Source: Candidatus Scatomonas merdigallinarum
GTDB taxonomy: Bacteria; Bacillota; Clostridia; Lachnospirales; Lachnospiraceae
DNA length: 64,000 nucleotides
NCBI GenBank assembly: GCA_018716305.1
Contig: DVKB01000003.1
Coordinates: forward strand, 62,001-126,000
Reading direction: 5' to 3'
Part shown: positions 52,405-61,678 of the stretch, piece after piece
Layout: each line of letters begins with the position of its first letter
Position numbering within the stretch: position 1 is the stretch's first letter
Translations under genes and position numbers: made by a program
The notes under the pieces: generated by a model
What the model was told of the DNA's origin: nothing
What the model saw: the letters and a program-made list of their open reading frames with translations, nothing else
The model's database searches: none

Positions 52405-54162
52405 ATGCTGAAACTGCTCAAGAAATTTACGAAAACAGAATGGCTCTTATCCTGCGCAGCCCTGGCATTTATTATTCTTCAGGTCTGGATGGATCTGACT
52501 CTGCCGGATTATATGTCGGAGATCACAACGCTGGTGCAGACAGAGGGAAGCGCCATGGGAGAGATCCTGGCTGCCGGGGGAAAGATGCTGGGCTGCGCCC
52601 TGCTGAGCTTCGGCGCCTCGGTATGTACGGTGATCTGCGCCGCCAGGATCGCTTCTAATTTTTCTTCCAATCTGCGGTCCCTGCTGTTCAATCAGGTGCA
52701 GTCTTTTACCATGGCGGAGGTCGGAAAATTTTCCACCGCCAGTCTGATTACCCGTTCCACCAATGACGTGATGCAGGTGCAGATGCTGATTGTTATGGGA
52801 CTGCAGGTACTGCTGAAGGCTCCTATTACCGCGGTATGGGCCATTGCCAAGATTTCCGGCAAGAGCTGGCAGTGGACCTTCAGCACCGGGGTGGCGGTGG
52901 CTGTTCTGATGGTGATTGTCCTGACCTGCGTGGCCATTGCCATGCCGAAATTCCGGAAACTGCAGGTACTCACTGATGACCTGAACCGAATTACCCGGGA
53001 AAATCTTACGGGTCTGAGCGTAATCCGGGCATACAACGCGGAAGCATACCAGGAAAAAAAGTTTGAGGAGGCCAATGCCAGCCTCACAGGAGCGCAGCTT
53101 TTTGCCAACCGCACCCTGGCTTTTCTGATGCCGGGAATCCAGCTGGTCATGAACGGGCTGGCCCTGGCGGTCTACTGGATCGGCGCTTTTCTGATCCAGA
53201 ACGCGGCCCTGGAGAACAAGCTGCCGATTTTTTCCGATATGATCGTCTTTTCCCAGTATGCCATGCAGGTAGTCATGTCCTTTATGATGCTGGTGATTAT
53301 CCTGATTCTTTTCCCCAGAGCGGCTGTTGCCGCCCGAAGGATCAATGAGGTTCTGGATACGGCCCCGTCCATTCAGGACGGAACTGTGACGGAAACCGAC
53401 CCGGAGCACGCCGGGGAAGTAGAGTTTCGGGATGTAAGCTTCCGCTATCCCGACGCGGAGGGAGATGTGCTTCATCATATTTCCTTTACGGCGCGTAAAG
53501 GAGAGACGGTGGCTTTTATCGGTTCTACCGGCTGCGGAAAAAGTACAGTGATCAATTTGATTCCCAGATTTTATGACGCCACGGAAGGGCAGGTGCTGGT
53601 GGACGGCGTGGATGTCCGGCAGTACGACCAGAAGGCGCTCCGGAATAAGATCGGCTATATTTCCCAGAAAGCGGTGCTGTTTTCCGGAACCGTTAAAAGC
53701 AATGTGGCCTATGGGGACAACGGCCGGCCAGGTTTCCTGGATGAAGATATAGTGGAAGCCGTCTACACGGCGGAGGCCAGTGAATTTGTGGAGAAAATGG
53801 TGGGAACCTATGACGCCCACATTGCCCAGGGAGGATCCAATCTGTCCGGAGGGCAGAAACAGAGAATTTCTATTGCCAGGGCTGTGTGCAGGCATCCGGA
53901 GATTCTGATCTTCGACGATTCTTTCTCCGCCCTGGATTATAAGACAGACCGGAAGGTAAGGGAAAATCTGAAAAAGGAGTGCGGAAACGCTACCCGGCTG
54001 ATTGTGGCCCAGCGGATCGGAACCATCCGGGACGCGGATCAGATTATCGTTCTCCACGACGGAGCTATTGCCGGAAAGGGAACCCATGAGGAGCTGATGA
54101 AGAACTGCGGGGTTTATCAGCAGATCGCTCTCTCACAGCTTTCAAAGGAGGAATTGTCATGA
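52405..54162 (+). CDS. heterodimeric ABC exporter subunit, degenerate ATP site
   Basis: A 585-residue fused exporter half with six membrane helices followed by an ATPase domain: Walker A GSTGCGKST, signature LSGGQKQR, Walker B ILIFDDSFSALD. The Walker B catalytic Glu is Asp (FDDS), and the H-loop His is Gln (IVAQR). This is the degenerate half of a heterodimer of the TM287/288 or BmrCD kind; its partner's canonical residues pair with this subunit's signature. GGAAAGGAG precedes the ATG. It overlaps the partner by 4 bp. Confidence 0.92.
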   Translation: MLKLLKKFTKTEWLLSCAALAFIILQVWMDLTLPDYMSEITTLVQTEGSAMGEILAAGGKMLGCALLSFGASVCTVICAARIASNFSSNLRSLLFNQVQSFTMAEVGKFSTASLITRSTNDVMQVQMLIVMGLQVLLKAPITAVWAIAKISGKSWQWTFSTGVAVAVLMVIVLTCVAIAMPKFRKLQVLTDDLNRITRENLTGLSVIRAYNAEAYQEKKFEEANASLTGAQLFANRTLAFLMPGIQLVMNGLALAVYWIGAFLIQNAALENKLPIFSDMIVFSQYAMQVVMSFMMLVIILILFPRAAVAARRINEVLDTAPSIQDGTVTETDPEHAGEVEFRDVSFRYPDAEGDVLHHISFTARKGETVAFIGSTGCGKSTVINLIPRFYDATEGQVLVDGVDVRQYDQKALRNKIGYISQKAVLFSGTVKSNVAYGDNGRPGFLDEDIVEAVYTAEASEFVEKMVGTYDAHIAQGGSNLSGGQKQRISIARAVCRHPEILIFDDSFSALDYKTDRKVRENLKKECGNATRLIVAQRIGTIRDADQIIVLHDGAIAGKGTHEELMKNCGVYQQIALSQLSKEELS

Positions 54163-55991
54163 CAGAGAAAAGGGAATACAAAACCGGACATACCCCCATG
54201 AGGGGCCCCGGAGGCAGAAGGCACCAGGGAGGACGGGCCAAGGACTTTAAAGGGACCTGGAAGAAACTGCTGGTCTACTGCCGGAGCTATTATGTGCCCA
54301 TCCTGATCGCGGTGCTCTGCGCCGCGGCGGGTACGATCTTTACCCTGGTAGGCCCGGATCAGCTGTCTGATTTAACGAAAGTTATCACCAACGGCCTGCT
54401 GGGAGGCATCGATATGGAGGAAGTGTCCCGGATCGGATTTCTGCTGGTGACGCTTTATGTCTGCGGCGCTGTGCTGAATTTTACCCAGCATTTCATTATG
54501 ACCACCATTTCCCAGCGGGTATCCAGGCGCATGCGCAGCCAGATCTGTGTCAAAATCAATCGTCTGCCCATGAGCTTTTACGGAAGAACTTCCAACGGGG
54601 ATATTCTTTCCCGGGTGACCAATGATGTGGATATGATTTCCCAGTCTCTGAATCAGAGCGTCGGAATGCTGGTGTCTGCCATTACCCTGTTTGCGGGCTC
54701 CCTGATTATGATGCTGGTCACCAATGTGATTATGGCGGTTACCGCGGTGGCGGCGGTCTTCCTGGGATTTCTGCTGATGAGCCTGATTACGGGACATTCT
54801 CAGAAATATTTTTCCCGCCAGCAGCGCCATCTGGGCGAACTGAACGGGCAGATCGAGGAGATTTATTCCGGCCATACGGTGGTCAAGGCTTACAATGGAG
54901 AAGAGGAGGCCGGAAAGAAGTTTGAGGAAATGAACGGAAAGCTGAAACAGAGCGCTTTCCGGGCCCAGTGCCTGGCAGGTATGATGCAGCCCCTGATGAT
55001 CTTTATCGGCAATCTGGGCTATGTGGCGGTCTGTGTTATGGGCGCCGTACTGACTATGAATCATCAGATCGGTTTTGAAGTGATTGTAGCCTTTATGATG
55101 TACGTGAGATTTTTCACCCAGCCCCTGTCTCAGATTGCCCAGGCGGTTCAGTCTCTTCAGTCCGGGGCGGCCGCGGGAGAGCGGGTCTTTGAGTTCCTGG
55201 AGGCTGAGGAAATGCAGGAGGAGAGCGGAAAGAACGCCCATCTGGACCGGGTCCGGGGAGAAGTGGAATTTGACCATGTCAAATTCGGATACACGGATGA
55301 TAAGGTCATTATCCACGATTTCTCCGCTCACGCCCTGCCCGGGCAGAAGATCGCCATTGTGGGCCCCACAGGAGCTGGAAAGACCACGCTGGTGAATCTG
55401 CTGATGCGGTTCTATGAACTGCAGGGAGGAGAGATCCGCATTGACGGTGTTCCCACCAGCGCCCTGCGCCGGGAGGAGGTGCATTCTCAGTTCTGCATGG
55501 TGCTTCAGGATACCTGGCTGTTTGAGGGAACCATCCGGGAAAATCTGGTTTACTGTACGCCGGAGGTTCCGGAAGGCAGGATGGAGGAAGCCTGCAGAGC
55601 TGTGGGACTGGATCATTTTATTCATACCCTTCCCCGGGGATATGATACCCCTTTGAATGACCAGCTGAATCTGTCCCAGGGGCAGAAACAGCAGCTTACC
55701 ATCGCCAGAGCTATGATCGCGGATAAACCCATGCTGATTCTGGATGAAGCCACCAGTTCTGTGGATACCCGCACGGAACAGCAGATCCAGAGCGCCATGG
55801 ACGCGCTGATGAAAGGGCGGACTTCCTTTGTCATTGCCCACAGACTTTCTACTATTAAGAATGCGGATCTGATTCTGGTGCTGAAAGACGGGGATGTCAT
55901 TGAGAGCGGCACCCACCAGGAGCTTCTGGACAGGAATGGATTCTACGCGGGCCTCTACAACAGTCAGTTTGAACAGTCCGCGGCGGAGTAA
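54159..55991 (+). CDS. heterodimeric ABC exporter subunit, catalytic
   Basis: A 610-residue exporter half with a basic N-terminal extension (~45 residues, KTGHTPMRGPGGRRHQGGR), six membrane helices, and an ATPase domain with Walker A GPTGAGKTT, Walker B LILDEATSSVD and H-loop FVIAHRLST, all canonical. Its signature is LSQGQKQQ, a weakened form. It thus provides the complete Walker motifs for the one active ATP site, with the signature coming from the other subunit. Likely substrates are drugs or lipids, not determinable here. Confidence 0.92.
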   Translation: MTEKREYKTGHTPMRGPGGRRHQGGRAKDFKGTWKKLLVYCRSYYVPILIAVLCAAAGTIFTLVGPDQLSDLTKVITNGLLGGIDMEEVSRIGFLLVTLYVCGAVLNFTQHFIMTTISQRVSRRMRSQICVKINRLPMSFYGRTSNGDILSRVTNDVDMISQSLNQSVGMLVSAITLFAGSLIMMLVTNVIMAVTAVAAVFLGFLLMSLITGHSQKYFSRQQRHLGELNGQIEEIYSGHTVVKAYNGEEEAGKKFEEMNGKLKQSAFRAQCLAGMMQPLMIFIGNLGYVAVCVMGAVLTMNHQIGFEVIVAFMMYVRFFTQPLSQIAQAVQSLQSGAAAGERVFEFLEAEEMQEESGKNAHLDRVRGEVEFDHVKFGYTDDKVIIHDFSAHALPGQKIAIVGPTGAGKTTLVNLLMRFYELQGGEIRIDGVPTSALRREEVHSQFCMVLQDTWLFEGTIRENLVYCTPEVPEGRMEEACRAVGLDHFIHTLPRGYDTPLNDQLNLSQGQKQQLTIARAMIADKPMLILDEATSSVDTRTEQQIQSAMDALMKGRTSFVIAHRLSTIKNADLILVLKDGDVIESGTHQELLDRNGFYAGLYNSQFEQSAAE

Positions 55992-56004
55992 AGGAGGGAC
56001 AGGG

Positions 56005-56604
56005 ATGAAATGGAATTATCTGGTGATTGAGCGGGAGTACGGCAGCGGCGGCACAGAGATTGCCCGCCGCCTGGGGGAGGCCTGCGGGATCCCCTGCTAC
56101 GGCCGGGAGATTCTGGAAGCGGTTTCCAGGAAAAACCATGTGCCGGTGGAGGCCATTCAGCACTATGAGGAGACCGTGTCCGGCAGCCTGCTCTATACAC
56201 TGTTTACTATGAGCCAGTCCCGTTCCGGGGAGTCTGATCTGCTGAGCAGGGAGGGCCATGTGTTTCTGGCGGAACAAAGGGAGATCGAAGAAATGGCGGC
56301 CAGAGGTCCGGCGGTCTTTCTGGGCCACTGCGCGGCGGAGGCCCTGAAGGATTATCCGGGGGTGGCTCGGATCTTTATCCGGGCCGGCAGGGAGGCAAAA
56401 AGGAAGAGAATCGTGGAAGAATACAGGATTCCCCAGGATCAGGCGGACGCCACCCGGAAACGTTTTGACAATAAACGGGCCAGGTACTATTACGCCAATA
56501 CAGCACGCAAATGGGCAAATCCGGAAAATTACGATCTGATTCTGGATTCCTCCACCCTGGGGATCGAGAGCTGTGTGAAAATCCTGAAAAGCCTGATGGA
56601 TTAG
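56005..56604 (+). CDS. cytidylate kinase-like family protein
   Basis: The start at 56005 (MKWNYLVIEREYGSGGTEIA) follows AAGGAGGG. The 199-residue protein matches the cytidylate-kinase-like family: EYGSGGTEIARRLGE is the P-loop-like start, and RFDNKRARYYYANTARKWAN is the C-terminal signature. Many Lachnospiraceae carry such paralogues beside ABC systems; the nucleotide substrate is unknown. It starts 13 bp after the ABC operon and may share its transcript. Confidence 0.85.
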   Translation: MKWNYLVIEREYGSGGTEIARRLGEACGIPCYGREILEAVSRKNHVPVEAIQHYEETVSGSLLYTLFTMSQSRSGESDLLSREGHVFLAEQREIEEMAARGPAVFLGHCAAEALKDYPGVARIFIRAGREAKRKRIVEEYRIPQDQADATRKRFDNKRARYYYANTARKWANPENYDLILDSSTLGIESCVKILKSLMD

Positions 56605-56617
56605 GGAAAGAGCGGGT

Positions 56618-56646
56618 TTGACAGAAAAGAATCCGGGTGCTATGAT
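56618..56646 (+). promoter_or_regulatory. promoter of the CobW-type gene
   Basis: TTGACA (56618-56623), 17 bp, TATGAT (56641-56646): the best -35 match in the window. Confidence 0.75.
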
Positions 56647-56674
56647 AGTCCCGTGAATAAGGAGGAATTAAGAC

Positions 56675-57745
56675 ATGGCAAAGATAGATATTATTTCCGG
56701 TTTTCTGGGAGCGGGAAAAACCACCCTGATCAAAAAACTGCTGACAGACGCTCTGAAGGGACAGCAGGTGGTTCTCATTGAGAATGAGTTCGGGGAGATC
56801 GGCATTGACGGAGGCTTTCTGAAAGACGCGGGCATTGAGATTAAAGAGATGAATTCCGGCTGCATCTGCTGCTCCCTGGTGGGAGATTTCGGAACTGCCC
56901 TGAAGGAAGTGGCAGAGACCTATCATCCGGATCGGATCATCATTGAACCTTCGGGAGTAGGCAAGCTTTCCGATGTGATCCAGGCGGTAGAGCGGGTTTC
57001 GGAGGAAGCCGGGCTGGAGCTGAACTGCGCCGTTACCGTGGTGGATGTGACGAAATGCAAGATGTATCTGAAGAACTTCGGAGAATTTTTCAAAAACCAG
57101 GTGGAGGCGGCAGGCACCATTATTCTCAGCCGTACCGATCTGCCAAAAGCCACCGATGAAAAAGTGGAGGAGGCTCTGAAGCTGATCCGGGAACTGAATC
57201 CGGAAGCCACGGTCATCACCACTCCGGTGGAACAGCTGGGCGGGAAAAAAGTCCTGGATACCATGGAGGGAGTAAAGATTGATCTCTCCCATGCGGAGGA
57301 AGAGCACGGCCATGAGTGCCATCACCACGATCATGAGGAGTGCGGCCATGAGCACCATCACCACGATCATGAGGAGTGCGGCCATGAGCACCATCATCAC
57401 GATCATGAAGCGTGCGGCTGCGGGGATCATCACGCCCATGAAGACGGGCATCACCACCATCACCATGCGGATGAGGTGTTCCAGAGCTGGGGCAGAGAGA
57501 CCATTCGCAGATTTGACCGGGACGAGATCCGGGAGATCCTTGGAAGACTATCGGAAAACCCGGAGTTTGGCACTGTTCTGCGTGCCAAAGGCATGGTAGA
57601 AGGAACCGATGGTCATTGGATTTACTTTGATATGGTGCCGGAAGAGGCAGATGTGCGGGAAGGCGCTCCGGAGTACACGGGGAGAATCTGTGTCATCGGA
57701 GCGGGCCTGAAGGAGGAGAAACTGGCGGAACTGTTCGGAATCTGA
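56675..57745 (+). CDS. CobW/G3E-family metal-chaperone GTPase with His-rich repeat
   Basis: A 356-residue P-loop GTPase: Walker A GFLGAGKTTLIKKLL, the metal-binding CxCC in NSGCICCSLVGDF, and IIIEPSGVGKLSDV. Between the GTPase and the C-terminal domain lies an extended His/Asp/Glu/Cys-rich stretch (residues ~205-268), partly coded by three 36-bp tandem repeats. CobW-family proteins of this type deliver zinc or other metals. Such a long His-rich loop suggests strong metal storage or sensing. The C-terminal domain (FGTVLRAKGMVEGTDGHWIY) is of the COG0523 type. Confidence 0.92.
   Translation: MAKIDIISGFLGAGKTTLIKKLLTDALKGQQVVLIENEFGEIGIDGGFLKDAGIEIKEMNSGCICCSLVGDFGTALKEVAETYHPDRIIIEPSGVGKLSDVIQAVERVSEEAGLELNCAVTVVDVTKCKMYLKNFGEFFKNQVEAAGTIILSRTDLPKATDEKVEEALKLIRELNPEATVITTPVEQLGGKKVLDTMEGVKIDLSHAEEEHGHECHHHDHEECGHEHHHHDHEECGHEHHHHDHEACGCGDHHAHEDGHHHHHHADEVFQSWGRETIRRFDRDEIREILGRLSENPEFGTVLRAKGMVEGTDGHWIYFDMVPEEADVREGAPEYTGRICVIGAGLKEEKLAELFGI
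57311..57418 (+). repeat. three 36-bp tandem repeats in the CobW-type gene
   Basis: Units begin at 57311, 57347 and 57383 with a shared core CATGAGCACCATCACCACGA, and encode HEHHHHDHEECG-like blocks. The first two differ at 2 bases. Confidence 0.9.
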
Positions 57746-57779
57746 ACGGTTTTTGGCGGGAAGGACGAAAACAGATGAA

Positions 57780-57890
57780 CAAAGTGGGCAAGCCCACCTC
57801 AACTCCCCCTCCCCTCAATCTTGAGGGGCTTGAACACTTTGCGCGCCGCCGCAATACCGCAAAGCGGTAACATACTTTATTGCGGCGTGT
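57780..57890. repeat. nested palindromes at the Rpn-fragment boundary
   Basis: GGGCAAGCCC-like and CCCCTCAATCTTGAGGGG palindromes are followed by a nested hairpin in which CGCCGCAATA and CCGC pair with GCGG and TATTGCGGCG. They directly precede the truncated Rpn gene, suggesting a mobile or rearranged end. Confidence 0.6.
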
Positions 57891-58492
57891 GCATCCTGCC
57901 CGGAGAACAGCCCGGGGAATACGAGGATGAGACCTGTTTCAGGGTATTCCACATGAAGGAGGAGGGGACACAGACGCTCTACTCCGACAAGCTGGAAATC
58001 ATGGTACTGGAGCTGAAAAAACTGCCTCCGGAGGCCCAGAGCGAGGAGGGGGTGGTCCGCTGGATGCGTTTCCTCAGTGGAAAGGGGAAGGAGGATTTAG
58101 CGGAAATGGCGGAAAAAGATCTTTACTTAAAAGAAGCGTACGAGGAACTGGAGCGCCTGAGCATGGACGAGGAAAAGCGGTACGCCTACGAGGCCCGGGA
58201 GAAGGCTCTGCGGGATCACATTTCCATGATGAATTACGCCATGGAAAAAGGCCTGCAGGAAGGGCGTGACAAGGGATATATGGAAGGGCGTGACAAGGGG
58301 TACGCGGAAGGGCATGAAGAAGGGCGTGAAGAAGGGCGTGAAGAGGGGCATGAAGAAGGATACGAGGAGGGCTTAGGCAGAGTAAATCTTCTGAATCGTT
58401 TTCTTCTGAAAGAGAATCGTTATGACGATCTGGCCCGGGCGGCTATTGATCAGGAATATCAGGAGAAACTGTTCCGGGAATATCAGATCTGA
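57821..58492 (+). pseudogene. truncated Rpn-family nuclease (C-terminal part)
   Basis: The protein from about 57876 (LYCGVCILPGEQPGEYED) onward matches the C-terminal half of Rpn-family recombination-promoting nucleases: a core with VLELKKLPPEAQSEEGVVRW, then the typical tail of tandem EGRDKGY / EGREEGHEEG units. The N-terminal catalytic domain with its PD-(D/E)xK residues is missing; a normal gene would have about 130 more residues there. The break falls in palindromic sequence. The frame after it is intact, so the loss may be recent, or the fragment may be preserved. Confidence 0.75.
58258..58378 (+). repeat. 12-bp-type tandem repeats in the Rpn fragment
   Basis: Repeated GAAGGGCGTGACAAGG and GAAGAAGGGCGTGAAGAAGG-type units encode the Glu-Gly-Arg/His tail. 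Such tails vary in copy number in this family. Confidence 0.7.
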
Positions 58493-58623
58493 AGAACTGT
58501 TCCTCTGCGTCTTAGTCCAAATGTGGAAAAATAACGAAAAAAATTTAGTCTGACGGCCGGATGACGGGAAAATCAGGGAATGCTATAGTGAAGCCAGTAA
58601 AAACAATGAGTTGGAGTGGGTTT

Positions 58624-59889
58624 ATGGAACAGATTGTTGTGCTGGCGGTGCTGATTTTTATGGTGGCGGTCCTGATTACCGGAAAAGCTTCGCTGGGATG
58701 GATCGGACTTTTGATCCCCTGTATTTTTACTGTTGCCGGGATTACTTCCGGCGGGGAAGCCTTTCAGGGGCTGACAGAGAAAAGTATTTTTATTTTTGTG
58801 GGGGCCTTCGTTTTAAGCGAGGCTTTCTTTCAGGCGGGTCTGGCGGCCAAATTGGGAAACTGGATGAAAAGAAGACTGGCATATATCAGGAGCGAGGGTA
58901 TGATTCTTCTGCTTCTCTGCCTGTTTTCCGCAGCGCTTTCCAGCGTACTTTCCAGTCTGGGAGTTCAGGTGGCCATGCTGGCCCTGGTGCTGGCTGTTGG
59001 AAAGAATTTGAAAGTGAGCAAAACAAAGTCCATGATGGCTATCGGCTACGCGGCCACCATAGGAGGAAGTATGACTCTTATGGGCACACCCCTGAACATG
59101 GTGGGGAGGACGGCCTATGAAAACGCGGTGCCGGGAGACACCATCGGAATCTTTGAAATTTCCAGGATTACAGTGCCTGCGGGACTGCTGATGATTCTCT
59201 ATTTCTGCTTTGTGGGAAGCCGTTTTCTGCCGGATCGGAGAGCTATGGAGGACGCGAAGCAGGAGGCTCAGTCAGCGGGAACCAGAAAAAATCAGGCGGT
59301 AACAGCCATTACTTTTGCAGCGTTTATCGTTCTGATCGCTTTGGACGGAGTGGGAAAGATTCCTCCCGCCAATGTAATCAGTGTCTTGGCTCTTCTGGTG
59401 ATCGGAGGCTTTAGAATCCTCAGTATCAGGCAGATGGTTCTGTCCATCCGCTGGGACATCCTGATGTTTGTGGTGGGAATTCAATCCTTTGCCGCGGCAG
59501 TAGAAAGTACAGGGATTGACCGGATTCTGTCGGAACAGGCTGTCAGACTTTTCGGCCAGGGAATCCCGGACCGGCTGCTGATTGCGGGGGTGTTTCTGGT
59601 GGTGGTGCTGATTACCCAGTTTCTGAATAATACCGGTACCTTTGGTGTGGTTCTGCCCTTTGTGCTGGTTTTGGCTTCCAGTCTCCAGGTGAATCTGAAA
59701 CCGGTTATTTTGACAGCCATGATTGCCTCCAGCTGCAGTTTTGCTCTGCCGGTAGCGGCTCCCACTTTTCCCATGTTGGCCAGGGAAGGGGATATCCGCG
59801 TTACGGACTGGCTGATTCAGGGACTGCCCTTGGTTCTCATAGGATTTCTGGCCTGTGTGCTCTTTGTTCCGGTGCTGTGGCCGCTGTAG
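58624..59889 (+). CDS. SLC13/DASS-type transporter (dicarboxylate or related anion)
   Basis: The start at 58624 (MEQIVVLAVLIFMVAVLITG) follows TTGGAGTGGG; two earlier in-frame ATGs are less well placed. The 421-residue protein has about eleven helices in two similar halves, with MAIGYAATIGGSMTLMGTPL NMV and the mirrored FLNNTGTFGVVLPFVLVL and VAAPTFPML segments, the substrate-binding hairpin motifs of the ion-transporter superfamily. The substrate is unknown. It converges on the PucR-type gene (3-bp gap). Confidence 0.85.
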   Translation: MEQIVVLAVLIFMVAVLITGKASLGWIGLLIPCIFTVAGITSGGEAFQGLTEKSIFIFVGAFVLSEAFFQAGLAAKLGNWMKRRLAYIRSEGMILLLLCLFSAALSSVLSSLGVQVAMLALVLAVGKNLKVSKTKSMMAIGYAATIGGSMTLMGTPLNMVGRTAYENAVPGDTIGIFEISRITVPAGLLMILYFCFVGSRFLPDRRAMEDAKQEAQSAGTRKNQAVTAITFAAFIVLIALDGVGKIPPANVISVLALLVIGGFRILSIRQMVLSIRWDILMFVVGIQSFAAAVESTGIDRILSEQAVRLFGQGIPDRLLIAGVFLVVVLITQFLNNTGTFGVVLPFVLVLASSLQVNLKPVILTAMIASSCSFALPVAAPTFPMLAREGDIRVTDWLIQGLPLVLIGFLACVLFVPVLWPL

Positions 59890-59892
59890 GGC

Positions 59893-61458
59893 TCAGAACT
59901 GCACATTTTCTTCCTGGTACAGATCTACAATGCGGAAGGAAAGATCCAGATAAAGAACCGTATCCCGGTCGTTGAGATCCAGGCCGGTAAGCTCACAGAT
60001 TTTGTTCAGCCGGTAGGTGAGAGTTCCCCGGTGCAGAAACAGGATTTTGGCCGCCTGTACCGGCTGGCAGTTGGAACGGATATACTCCCGGAGGGTATTA
60101 TAATAATCACTGCCCTTCTCCCGGTCATTTTTCCTTAAAATGCGCAGGCTGGCGGAACAGGCAGTATGCAGATCCAGTTCCCCTACGGAATTGCGGAGCA
60201 GGTAGGACAGCGCAATGTGGGGGAAGGGCTGGCAGTATTGATCCGGATCTTTTTTCATGCCGTATTCCAGGCCTATGGAAGCCTGATGCACATATTCTTT
60301 CAGCCGCAGGATATTAAAGAAAATGCTGCTGGCCCCGAAACGGATTCCATCTTTCAGTCCCAGTTCATGGAGCTGGGCATAGTAGGGTTCCGCGTTAGTC
60401 TCTGACTGGGGCAGGTGAAATACAGTGTACAATCTGGCTCCTCTGAAAAAGGCCACGCCGTCACCGGCGTGTTCGATAATATCCAGGCAGATGGTGTAGG
60501 CCCGGGCATCATCGACAGAGGGGAGGGCAGCGCAGGCAGCCAGATAGCCGTCGCCGTGTTTCCAGCCGATTCGGCCCAGCTGCTCCTGAACCATTTCCAC
60601 ATCGCAGGAGGGATCAAAGAGAAGAGAATCCAGCAGTTTCTGCAGCGGCAGTTCCGAAGTCCGGCGGTTGGCCTTATAGTGAAGGAACCCTTTTTCCACA
60701 AACTGGCAGAAATATTCCAGAAGCCGCAGCTGACTGGCTTTCAGAGACGACTGAAGTTCGTTAATCAGGATTCTGCCCAGATAACGCTGATGCTCATCGA
60801 ACACATTGATATAGATATCTCTGTGTTTATTCCAGGAAGGAGTCCAGTACTGGGCGGTGTGAGTCTTATAAGTCTGGAGAAATTCCTCCGAGTGATAGAG
60901 CATGTTTCTCCGCTCCGCAGGCAAAAGAAGATTGCCTGTATTGGGATCCGGCTTCATGGTCATCATCCCCACCACATAGGTAGTCCGGACCACGGCATTG
61001 TTGTCGTGGTCCAGGATATAAATAGGGTTATGAAAGACAGGAGCCGAGGCATCGCAGAGAGCCGCCAGATCGCCGCCCTGCAGGAGAATCTGATTCAAAT
61101 CAGAGGACCAGGTCCGGAACAGAGAAAAAATATTCTGGATCAGTTCCATGATCCGCCACAGGCTTTGTTCCGCAGGGATCTGAATGACAGAACGGCTGAA
61201 AAAAACCGGCAGGTCTGCCAGAGGCTCACCGCCCACCAGGATCAGAGCGCAGTTTTTCTCCAGGGCTGTTTTCAGGTACTCGGGTCTGGTCAGATAAACA
61301 CAGCGCTCAGATACTTCCTGCTGTCCGAAATAAAGACGCACATCTTCCAGAATCATAGGATCATTTCCTCTGTAAAAAATATAATCTGAAACACGATCGT
61401 CCATATAGTCCGCTACCATCTGCATATTTAGAAATAATCTCAGATTTTCTTTTTTCAT
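59893..61458 (-). CDS. PucR/CdaR-type helix-turn-helix regulator (second copy)
   Basis: A 521-residue protein with the same layout as the regulator at 26.2 kb: sensory N-terminal region (MKKENLRLFLNMQMVADYMD), a middle domain and C-terminal HTH (YIRSNCQPVQAAKILFLHRG, TLTYRLNKICEL). It is divergent from the DcuC-type transporter and URO-D genes with a 214-bp gap and is the likely regulator of both. The ACAGAC (61525) and GTCTGT (61552) inverted pair in that gap is a weak candidate operator. Confidence 0.85.
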   Translation of the reverse strand: MKKENLRLFLNMQMVADYMDDRVSDYIFYRGNDPMILEDVRLYFGQQEVSERCVYLTRPEYLKTALEKNCALILVGGEPLADLPVFFSRSVIQIPAEQSLWRIMELIQNIFSLFRTWSSDLNQILLQGGDLAALCDASAPVFHNPIYILDHDNNAVVRTTYVVGMMTMKPDPNTGNLLLPAERRNMLYHSEEFLQTYKTHTAQYWTPSWNKHRDIYINVFDEHQRYLGRILINELQSSLKASQLRLLEYFCQFVEKGFLHYKANRRTSELPLQKLLDSLLFDPSCDVEMVQEQLGRIGWKHGDGYLAACAALPSVDDARAYTICLDIIEHAGDGVAFFRGARLYTVFHLPQSETNAEPYYAQLHELGLKDGIRFGASSIFFNILRLKEYVHQASIGLEYGMKKDPDQYCQPFPHIALSYLLRNSVGELDLHTACSASLRILRKNDREKGSDYYNTLREYIRSNCQPVQAAKILFLHRGTLTYRLNKICELTGLDLNDRDTVLYLDLSFRIVDLYQEENVQF

Positions 61459-61678
61459 CCTGTATTTTCCTCTGTTGTATCTATATTTTATGGTTTCGAT
61501 TATAACATAAGAAATTTAACCATAACAGACAGAAGGACTCAATATAGAATGGTCTGTATGCACAAAGTTTTCATTCTTTTTTTGAACAGCCTGGAGAATA
61601 GTAAAAAAACAACACAGCCTATACAATAAAGCTGATATGGAAAGCGCGCGCTAAACAACAAAAGAGGAGGGAATGTCT

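Noticed and set aside
57311..57418. CRISPR-like regular repeat
   Set aside because: The three 36-bp units are contiguous without spacers and lie in frame inside a coding region, encoding His-rich blocks.
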